A stretch of 20,707 nt of DNA. Origin: Negativicutes bacterium. GTDB taxonomy: Bacteria; Bacillota_C; Negativicutes; Sporomusales_B; JARLHX01. Under the pieces are notes generated by a model. That model was not told where the DNA came from. It was given only the letters and a program-made list of their open reading frames with translations, and did not search any database. Location: NCBI GenBank assembly GCA_031292035.1, contig JARLHX010000032.1:1-20707 (forward strand), written 5' to 3'. Made by a program: the position numbers and the translations under genes. Positions 7,792 through 13,975 of the stretch are shown one piece after another. Every line of letters starts with the position of its first letter. Position 1 is the stretch's first letter.

Positions 7792-9420
7792 TTAAGGCAA
7801 CATCCAACTTAGGGCATACGCCTGAAGATAGGTTATTACCGCCAGAATAAGGCACATGGCCACACTATGCGGCAGCGTCATTCTGAGGACCGCCCCCTCC
7901 TCACCGATGGTTCCTGTTGCCGCACAGGCGACAGCCAGGCTTTGGGGCGAAATCATTTTGGCTGCAACCCCACCGCTGGAGTTAGCGGCGACCGTCAAGG
8001 CCGGGTTTACTCCAATCTGTTGCGCGGTTGTTTGCTGCAAAGAGCCAAACAGTGCGTTCGAACCGGAATCGCCGCCTGTCAGGAATACTCCCACCCAGCC
8101 CAAGATCGGCGAGAAAAACGGAAACAGGGAGCCGCTTGCAGCAAAAGCCAGTCCAAGCGTATTACTCATTCCAGAATAATTCATTACAAAAGCCAGTCCG
8201 AGGATCATGGCGATTTGAGCTAAGGGTTTCATCATTTGTTTAAATGTACGCCCAAAGCATTGGACTCCTTTTGAAAAGCCGTAATTTGGCAGAAAGAGCA
8301 GCGATATTAGACCGGCAATGAAGATCGCTGTGCCGGGCGAAGTGACCCAGCTGAACCGGATTGCCGCTCCGTAGGGAGCATCTTTGGCAACAATAGGCGC
8401 TGTCCTGACCACTAGGTTATGGAGCCAAGGCCAGTTGATAACATAATCGTAATTGCCTATAACAGCTTTAACCGACCCCAACCCCCACAAAAATACCATT
8501 ACAGCCAACACAGCGTACGGACCCCACGCTCTTACTATTTCCGCTGATGTGCAACCTGTTACCTGGCAATAGTCGTCGTTGGGTTCGCCTGGAAAGCGGT
8601 AAATGTTTGCCGGCTTCCAATGCCGCAGCACCACAACTAAGGCGACAATCGTCAGCATGGCCGATAAGATGTCAGGTAAATACGGTCCGTGAAAGTTCGA
8701 AAGAAGAAACTGGGTAGCTGCAAAAACAACCCCGGAAAACATGATCAGCGGTAAAATATCGATGGCCTTTTTCCAACCGACCATCATGATACACATCCAT
8801 AACGGTACGAAGACAGACAGCATCGGAAGCTGGCGGCCGACAATCTTGCTTATGCTCATGAGGTCGATTCCTGTAACCTGACCGGCGACGATGATCGGCG
8901 TCCCGATAGCGCCAAAGGCAACCGGGACGGTATTTGCAATCATGCAGACTCCGATAGCATACATCGGCTGAAATCCCAGTCCCACTAGCATCGCGGCCGC
9001 GATCGCCACCGATGTTCCCGCCCCCGCCGTGCCTTCCATGAAAGCACCAAAAGCAAAAGCGATCAAGATGGCCTGAAGGCGGCGATCGGGCGTAATTGCA
9101 GCCAAGGAGGATTTAATAATTTCGAATTCGCCTGCTTCTACTGTCATATTGTAGACCCACATAGCGGCGATTATAATCCAGATAATTGGGAAGAAACTGA
9201 ATATTACTCCGACAAGTAAGGAGTGAATGGCCAGGTTGGCAGGCATGCTCCAGGCAACTATCGCCACAAGTATTGCCGCTATGGTCGATACCAACGCGGC
9301 GATATGACCGGGAGTTCGCCTGATTGCCAGCATATAGAACAATATAAAAAGAGGAAGAGCAGCCACAAGTGCTGAAAGCCCGATGTTGCCAAAAGGATTG
9401 TATACTTGAACCCAAGTCAT
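7792..9420 (-). CDS. L-lactate permease (LctP/LldP) family transporter
   Basis: 542 residues from ATG 9420, with about 12-14 membrane helices. Family signatures include GAFMEGTAGAGTSVAIAAAM, VAFGAIGTPI, FLTGGDSGSNALFG and KMISPQSLAVACAATG. I prefer ATG 9420 because GCGAGG lies eight bases upstream; a GTG at 9429 would overlap that site. Known members are proton symporters for lactate and glycolate. The surrounding KdgF, KduI and KduD genes suggest instead a uronate or a related 2-keto or 2-hydroxy acid as cargo; that is inference, and lactate transport remains possible. A 158-bp gap with a stem-loop separates it from the cupin gene, and 116 bp without clear signals separates it from the next gene. 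Confidence 0.9.
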   Translation of the reverse strand: MTWVQVYNPFGNIGLSALVAALPLFILFYMLAIRRTPGHIAALVSTIAAILVAIVAWSMPANLAIHSLLVGVIFSFFPIIWIIIAAMWVYNMTVEAGEFEIIKSSLAAITPDRRLQAILIAFAFGAFMEGTAGAGTSVAIAAAMLVGLGFQPMYAIGVCMIANTVPVAFGAIGTPIIVAGQVTGIDLMSISKIVGRQLPMLSVFVPLWMCIMMVGWKKAIDILPLIMFSGVVFAATQFLLSNFHGPYLPDILSAMLTIVALVVVLRHWKPANIYRFPGEPNDDYCQVTGCTSAEIVRAWGPYAVLAVMVFLWGLGSVKAVIGNYDYVINWPWLHNLVVRTAPIVAKDAPYGAAIRFSWVTSPGTAIFIAGLISLLFLPNYGFSKGVQCFGRTFKQMMKPLAQIAMILGLAFVMNYSGMSNTLGLAFAASGSLFPFFSPILGWVGVFLTGGDSGSNALFGSLQQTTAQQIGVNPALTVAANSSGGVAAKMISPQSLAVACAATGTIGEEGAVLRMTLPHSVAMCLILAVITYLQAYALSWMLP

Positions 9421-9530
9421 GGAAAACACCTCGCCTTTATTGATTGCGTAAAAGGATTGATCCTAGCGAATATACTTCTACTAGTATTACTTCGTATATA
9501 TTTCATCTTTTACTGCTTTGATTGCGAGGA

Positions 9531-9572
9531 ATTTAGGGAGCGCAACGGTTTATTTCGATGCGCTCCCTAAAT
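9531..9572. other. Intercistronic stem-loop between cupin and permease genes
   Basis: A perfect 13-bp inverted repeat (ATTTAGGGAGCGC at 9531-9543, partner at 9560-9572) with a 16-base loop begins six bases after the cupin stop. The minus-strand bases after it (TTCCTCGC) are not a U-tract, so a simple intrinsic terminator is unlikely. It could stabilise the upstream mRNA end or cause partial termination, setting kduI and cupin expression above the rest. Confidence 0.7.
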
Positions 9573-9578
9573 CTGTGT

Positions 9579-9941
9579 TTAGGCTTGGCCGTGTTTCTTC
9601 ATGAGGTCTACGTGTTCTTTCCGCGGCGGGCTGAAAATATCTACGCCTTTAAATCCGGTGGTGGTGCGGCCGCCGTGAGGAACATTGGCAGGATGGACAC
9701 AGACGTCGCCCGCTTTCATCAGGATGGTCTGATCGCCAATGATATGGTCTTCAGTGCCTTCGATAATATACAAGATTTGCTCGCAATCATGCGAGTGAAT
9801 CGGGAACTGGGCTCCCGGCTCCTGCTCGATGAAGCTTACCAAAATATCCTCTCCTAAAACGAATCTGGTTTTTGCTTTGTCGGCGAGCTGAATATAGGGG
9901 ATGTCCTTGAGGGAATAAACATATTTCTGTTCTTTTGCCAT
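9579..9941 (-). CDS. kdgF: Small cupin protein, KdgF-like
   Basis: 120 residues from ATG 9941, forming a single cupin barrel. Metal-binding residues are visible as H49, H51, Q55 and H89, in HSHDCEQILYIIEG and PANVPHGG. The H-x-H-xxx-Q arrangement is that of KdgF, which opens 4,5-unsaturated monouronates to 5-keto-4-deoxyuronate, the KduI substrate. GGAGG lies eight bases before ATG 9941; a TTG 15 bases further up overlaps it and is rejected. The place next to kduI strongly supports the role. Small cupins are otherwise hard to assign, so the exact activity is inferred from motif plus neighbourhood. Confidence 0.8.
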   Translation of the reverse strand: MAKEQKYVYSLKDIPYIQLADKAKTRFVLGEDILVSFIEQEPGAQFPIHSHDCEQILYIIEGTEDHIIGDQTILMKAGDVCVHPANVPHGGRTTTGFKGVDIFSPPRKEHVDLMKKHGQA

Positions 9942-10041
9942 TTTTTCGTCCTCCAAATTACTTTATTAATAAACCCTTTCAGGCCTATTTCCTGGTTGCT
10001 ATTTGTGCATTATTCGGATAGTTTTTGCTAAATCGCAGCTA

Positions 10042-10872
10042 CTACTTGATCCGGCTCATAGCCACATGGTCCATGTCATCGAAGTTCTGATTTTCGCCGG
10101 CCATACCCCAGATGAAGGTGTAGCTCCTGGTGCCGACACCGGAATGGATGGACCAGCTGGGCGAAATCACCGCCTCTTCGTTGCGCATCATGATATGCCT
10201 GGTTTCATCAGGCTCACCCATCATATGGAAAACCACCCCATCCTCAGGCAAATCGAAGTAAAAATAGACTTCCATTCTGCGCTCGTGGGTGTGGCAAGGC
10301 ATAGAGTTCCACATGTTGCCCGCCTTCAGGACAGTCATCCCCATCACCAGTTGGCAGCTCGCCACCCGCCCGGGGATGATGTACTGGTAGATGCTTCGAT
10401 CGTTGGACTGATCGATGGAGCCAAGGTTCCTTGGGGTAATATCCTTTTGCAGGATCTTGGTTGTCGGGTAAGTCTTGTGAGCCGGAGCGCTGACGAAATA
10501 GAACTTGGCCGGCTTGCCGGGATCGGCGCTCTGGAAGCTTACATTCCTGGCCCCCATGCCGATATACAGCCCGTCCGACTTGGCTAGCTCGTATTGGGCG
10601 CCGTCCACCAGGACTTTACCGTCAGGGCCGACGTTGATCACACCCATTTCCCGTCTTTCCAGAAAATAATCCACCCCGAAATCCTTGCTGGCTTCCAGTG
10701 CCAGCGGCTTAAGCGGACATACGCCGCCAGTCACGACGCGATCAACATGACTGTACACCAGTTTGATCTGTCCGGGGGTAAACAGCTCCTGAATTAAGAA
10801 ATCCTTGCGCAGCCGTTCAGTAGTATAATGCTTTGCGTCTTCAGGGTTTGCCGGGTGTCTGATGTCAAGCAT
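10042..10872 (-). CDS. kduI: 5-keto-4-deoxyuronate isomerase (KduI)
   Basis: 276 residues; converts 5-keto-4-deoxyuronate to 2,5-diketo-3-deoxygluconate. It is recognisable along its whole length: YFLERREMGVINVG, APAHKTYPT, MPCHTHERRMEVYFYF, HMMGEPDETRHI, SPSWSIHSGVGT, FIWGMAGENQ and DDMDHVA. The zinc ligands correspond to H194, H196, E201 and H243. The length matches E. coli KduI (278). ATG 10872 has GGAAGG ten bases upstream, a little far, but no better start exists. It is the first gene of the minus-strand uronate operon, 100 bp before the cupin gene, and its promoter region is shared with the divergent CdaR-type regulator. Confidence 0.95.
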   Translation of the reverse strand: MLDIRHPANPEDAKHYTTERLRKDFLIQELFTPGQIKLVYSHVDRVVTGGVCPLKPLALEASKDFGVDYFLERREMGVINVGPDGKVLVDGAQYELAKSDGLYIGMGARNVSFQSADPGKPAKFYFVSAPAHKTYPTTKILQKDITPRNLGSIDQSNDRSIYQYIIPGRVASCQLVMGMTVLKAGNMWNSMPCHTHERRMEVYFYFDLPEDGVVFHMMGEPDETRHIMMRNEEAVISPSWSIHSGVGTRSYTFIWGMAGENQNFDDMDHVAMSRIK

Positions 10873-10988
10873 TCTTTCTCATCCTTCCGTCACTAAGTAG
10901 CATATTGACAAAAGTTACTCCACTTTTTCCTTACCGTTTTTTATTTTTTGATGTTACCGCGACAAAGACATGGATCTTTGCGCTACAC

Positions 10989-10994
10989 TTTATA
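10989..10994 (-). promoter_or_regulatory. Candidate extended -10 of the uronate operon, proximal
   Basis: The minus strand reads GTGTTATAAAG, an extended -10 (TGTTATAAA) 117 bases upstream of the kduI ATG. The -35 position (11012-11017, TGGAAG) is poor, as expected for an activated promoter, and the CATACGG half-sites begin directly upstream of it. Confidence 0.4.
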
Positions 10995-11017
10995 ACACTT
11001 TTTCTAATTTACTTCCA

Positions 11018-11051
11018 CATACGGAGCACCACGGTATGAACTCCCATACGG
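11018..11051. promoter_or_regulatory. Cluster of CATACGG half-sites (candidate operator)
   Basis: CATACGG occurs at 11018-11024 and 11045-11051, with the reversed near-copy CGGTATG at 11032-11038. The second and third form an imperfect inverted repeat with a six-base spacer (GTATG-N6-CATAC). The cluster ends where the -35 of the proximal kduI promoter should be, a usual activator position. The CdaR-type protein encoded next door is the natural candidate to bind it (inference). Confidence 0.35.
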
Positions 11052-11092
11052 CAAATATTTGTCTTGGTTACCCATGATATTTCCAACTTCAT

Positions 11093-11098
11093 TTTATA
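11093..11098 (-). promoter_or_regulatory. Candidate extended -10 of the uronate operon, distal
   Basis: A second GTGTTATAAAA on the minus strand, 104 bp upstream of the proximal one, again with a TG one base before the hexamer and no good -35. It may be a second start site for the same operon. Confidence 0.3.
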
Positions 11099-11240
11099 AC
11101 ACGGGTTTACAATACACTATTGACAGAAAATACGATCATTTCCCTCCAAAAAAAATATATAATGGTTACTTTGTACATTTTTCCATAATTATCCAGAAGC
11201 ATCCAACTACATAGGCGTTTCTTCCGCTGGTGTTAGAAAC

Positions 11241-11267
11241 AAAAAAACCCACCCTCACGGGTGGGTT
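11241..11267 (-). terminator. Minus-strand intrinsic terminator upstream of the regulator gene
   Basis: A 9-bp perfect stem (AACCCACCC at 11246-11254 with GGGTGGGTT at 11259-11267) and a four-base loop, followed on the minus strand by seven Ts. No minus-strand gene begins between it and the regulator. Its natural job is to stop transcripts running antisense through the CdaR-type gene, such as read-through from dctP, before they reach the kdu promoters. Confidence 0.8.
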
Positions 11268-11388
11268 GACTCTAAATAAAAGAACTTTTTCAACTCGTCA
11301 TTACTTCCTAGGGAGTAATCAAAAAATCGTTCCCAAACTCTCAAATACCGGTGGAAGGGATATGCGCAAATTCATTATGAAATCATGT

Positions 11389-11394
11389 TATAAT
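11389..11394 (+). promoter_or_regulatory. Extended -10 of the CdaR-type regulator gene
   Basis: ATGTTATAATTG contains a perfect TATAAT with the extended TG one base upstream. It lies 34 bases before the ATG at 11423. No good -35 is present, which extended -10 promoters tolerate. Confidence 0.5.
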
Positions 11395-11422
11395 TGTAGA
11401 AAGATCTTTTGGGAGCGTGTTC

Positions 11423-12601
11423 ATGTTTCTTTCAGATAAGCTAGCAAAACAAATTATTTTCAGTGTCGTTGAAATTTTAGAATGTCATCTCTTCATCACA
11501 GATAAGGATGGATTGGTGCTTGCCTCCAATGATTACGTAAAAACTGGCACCTTTATTCTTCCTGCGCTTCATTCGATGGAGCAAAACAAAGTTCATACGG
11601 TTTCAATGAATGAGCAATCATTTTACGATCTTAAGTTTCCTTGTATTATTCTACCTCTTTTGACTAATGGAGACGTAATTGGTGCTTTAGGAATTATAGG
11701 TGATACGGAAAAGGAAACAGCAATTATTTTAAAAATAGACAAACTAGTTAATCTGTTATTAGAAAAAGAGATTCTAAAACAAGAAGCAAGTTCAAAATAC
11801 AAATTAAAAGATCAATTTATCAGTCTGATCATTTCCGGTTCTGCCAATCAACCAGATATTATTCATCTAGCAGATTTATTACAATGTGATTTATCTCTAC
11901 CCCGTATGCTTGCGATAATTAACATCACTTCAACTGCTCATACTAGTCGCTTAGAGGGAAACATTAAAGACCATACCGATAGAGTTTGTGAAGCGGCACG
12001 GAATTTAATTCAAAACTCCACATTTTTAGCAACTACCGATTTAATTGGTCTTTGGAATCGCCGTTTAGTGATACTAAAATATATTCCCGGAAAAACAAAA
12101 CAACCGGATGAATGGTGTTCACATCTTATTGCCTTGCTAACAGACAACATAAAAGACGCAGTTATTCAACTCAGCCTCGGAAGCTTTGTTGAAGATTATA
12201 CCATCTTCCCTGTATCATATCGACAGGCATGTTATTGCTTAAAAAAATGCGGACAAAATAATTTTACTTCAATATATGACGTAAAAACTATGGCGGACTA
12301 TTTCTGCGAAAACATAAAGAATCAAGATGATTTTATTCTTCTTGATTCTTTATCTGACAAAGTATCATCCTATCGTCTTATCGAGAAATATGATATTGCT
12401 AATACTGTATTAACTTTACTTGCCAATAATCTCAATCTTGTTTCAGCGTCGAAAGCACTTTTTATTCATCGGAATACATTAATCTCGCGACTCGACAAGT
12501 TAAAAGAAGTAACTAATCTCGACCCATACCATTCTTTTGATCATGCGTTCATTTGTAAAATGCTATTTGTCGGAAATGCAAATATTAATTCAAAAATGTA
12601 A
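11423..12601 (+). CDS. CdaR/PucR-type transcriptional regulator (sugar-diacid regulator family)
   Basis: 392 residues. The N-terminal part (about 1-130; LAKQIIFSVVEILECHLFITDKDGLVLASN) matches the sugar-diacid recognition domain pattern. The middle (about 135-310) is the GGDEF-like spacer region of this family. The C-terminal helix-turn-helix (about 330-385) has LVSASKALFIHRNTLISRLD followed by the LDPYHSFDHAFICKMLF tail. ATG 11423 is supported by GGGAG seven bases upstream; a GTG six bases earlier overlaps this site. It is divergent from the uronate operon, so control of that operon by a sugar acid is the likely role (inference). The gene is clearly AT-rich. Its stop lies seven bases from the stop of the convergent dctP gene. 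Confidence 0.88.
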   Translation: MFLSDKLAKQIIFSVVEILECHLFITDKDGLVLASNDYVKTGTFILPALHSMEQNKVHTVSMNEQSFYDLKFPCIILPLLTNGDVIGALGIIGDTEKETAIILKIDKLVNLLLEKEILKQEASSKYKLKDQFISLIISGSANQPDIIHLADLLQCDLSLPRMLAIINITSTAHTSRLEGNIKDHTDRVCEAARNLIQNSTFLATTDLIGLWNRRLVILKYIPGKTKQPDEWCSHLIALLTDNIKDAVIQLSLGSFVEDYTIFPVSYRQACYCLKKCGQNNFTSIYDVKTMADYFCENIKNQDDFILLDSLSDKVSSYRLIEKYDIANTVLTLLANNLNLVSASKALFIHRNTLISRLDKLKEVTNLDPYHSFDHAFICKMLFVGNANINSKM

Positions 12602-12608
12602 CATTTCA

Positions 12609-13535
12609 TCATACAGCATTCATACGGATTTTTTCTAATAATATGGATCCAATCTGATTTTCGAATAAAGGATAAATTTGATTTGCCGTTTCTACAAATG
12701 CTTCTTGTTGAATTTCATTCAATAAGGTCAGTTCTACTCCAACAAGCCGAAGTTTCTCCAAATATGCTTTTGTTTGCTCTCTGCCAACTTCCCGTTGAAA
12801 AATACGAAGATCAAAAACATGCTCTGATATAAATTTTTGCAGAGTTAAAGGAAGAGACTTAAACCAATCTCTGTTAGCTAAAACAAGGGCTGGCGTATGC
12901 ACATACTCATTAATCATTAAATATTTTTGCAATGAATAATATTTATTATTCATATATATTGATAATGGTGTTTCCTGGGCATCAACTTCTTGATTTTTTA
13001 AAGCTAAATATAAATCTGAAAGAGCAGTTGGCACAGGAATGGCGCCCAGATATGAAAAGTAGGTTTCATGAATTGTATTATGCATAGTACGAATTTTTAA
13101 ATTCTTCACATCTTCAATATCTGTTATTGGTCTGAACCTATTTGAAATCCGGCGAATTCCGTGCTTCCACCAAGCTAGGGGGACAACGTTCAATTTTGTT
13201 AAATTTGCCGCCATCTCTTCCCCAATCGATCCGTCCAACAAATTATCTACTATTTCTGAACTTGGGAAAAGAAATGGCAAATCAAACACCATAAATTCCG
13301 GACACAGCACTCCTAGTGGAGACGTACTGGTCACAATCATTTCCAAAGTTCCATCCCGCACTGACTCTATCATTGTTAATTCATTTCCACATTGCGAAGA
13401 AGGAAAAATCTGCAATTCCACTTTTCCGTCAAACTCAAGTTCAAGTCGATCTCTAAGTATTGACATTGCAAGATCTGAAGGTTGTCCTGGTGCCACATTG
13501 AGTCCAATTTTGGCTGTGAATTTTTCAACAGTCAT
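12609..13535 (-). CDS. DctP-family solute-binding protein without signal peptide
   Basis: 308 residues from ATG 13535 (GGGGGCGG six bases upstream). DctP features include GQPSDLAMSILRDRLE at the start of the fold, IFPSSQCGNELTMIESVRDGTLEM, FDLPFLFP, W-x-HGIRRISNRFRPI, the conserved ligand arginine in LKIRT (R149), and LGAIPVPTALSDLYLALKNQEVDAQE. The binding domain begins within ten residues of the start. There is no basic-hydrophobic leader or lipobox, and an in-frame TAA (about 13574) blocks any longer version. TRAP binding proteins are normally exported and paired with DctQ and DctM; neither is in the window. It is probably a cytosolic ligand binder or an orphaned relic. It is AT-rich and convergent with the CdaR-type gene. 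Confidence 0.85.
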   Translation of the reverse strand: MTVEKFTAKIGLNVAPGQPSDLAMSILRDRLELEFDGKVELQIFPSSQCGNELTMIESVRDGTLEMIVTSTSPLGVLCPEFMVFDLPFLFPSSEIVDNLLDGSIGEEMAANLTKLNVVPLAWWKHGIRRISNRFRPITDIEDVKNLKIRTMHNTIHETYFSYLGAIPVPTALSDLYLALKNQEVDAQETPLSIYMNNKYYSLQKYLMINEYVHTPALVLANRDWFKSLPLTLQKFISEHVFDLRIFQREVGREQTKAYLEKLRLVGVELTLLNEIQQEAFVETANQIYPLFENQIGSILLEKIRMNAV

Positions 13536-13838
13536 CGTAAGCCGCCCCCGTTGAAACGCTATAAGCAATTTTATTTATCAAGAATTGTCATCATTAAGAA
13601 TTCCAAGCCACGAAAACAGAATCTTATCCGGGTCATCCTGATGAAAGGAACAGTTAAGGCAATTTGCCAGGATAGTGATTTTTCATTCAAAGATATTTAT
13701 GTCACTCAGCAATTGTCTATAGGAACCTAGCGAATCCATACTGATTTGTTTATTATATCACGAAAATAGTTTGATACGCAGCTATCTTTCCGACAAATGA
13801 TAGCCAATACATATTAATAGCCTTGCACTCTAAGAATC
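13536..13838. other. Upstream region of the DctP-type gene
   Basis: About 300 bp without a convincing gene. The minus strand carries a TATAAT (13752-13757) that could serve dctP, giving a leader of over 200 bases. No signal-peptide coding sequence for DctP is found in any of the three minus-strand frames here. Confidence 0.5.
13752..13757 (-). promoter_or_regulatory. Candidate -10 box for the DctP-type gene
   Basis: The minus strand reads GTGATATAATAAAC, with a consensus TATAAT. The -35 position is poor. It is the best promoter-like hexamer upstream of the gene, but the distance to the ATG is long. Confidence 0.3.
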
Positions 13839-13863
13839 AAAAAAGCCGGGATCATTCTCCGAC
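13839..13863 (-). terminator. Weak intrinsic terminator downstream of the FapA-type gene
   Basis: On the minus strand GTCGG and CCGGC (one G-T pair) form a 5-bp stem with a nine-base loop, followed by six Ts. It lies about 110 bases after the FapA stop. Confidence 0.5.
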
Positions 13864-13975
13864 TCTTTCTGTGCGCCCGCCCCATGTAGGTCGATCAGGC
13901 AGGACGTCATCTTATTCGTCTTTGTCCTTCAAAATCCTTGAATATTTATCGCTTACAAACCACATATTTCACTCT

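Larger units (their letters stand above)
10873..11422. other. Divergent control region between kduI and the CdaR-type gene
   Basis: This 550-bp AT-rich region holds no convincing gene. It contains two minus-strand extended -10 boxes, a cluster of CATACGG half-sites, a minus-strand terminator and the plus-strand -10 of the regulator gene, each listed separately. A ten-codon minus-strand frame with a GGAGGG site only two bases from its ATG (about 11135) could be a leader peptide but is too short to support. Confidence 0.6.

Noticed and set aside
10966..10980. Possible catabolite (cre) site near TGTTACCGCGACA upstream of kduI
   Set aside because: It has too many mismatches to the cre consensus to support CcpA binding.
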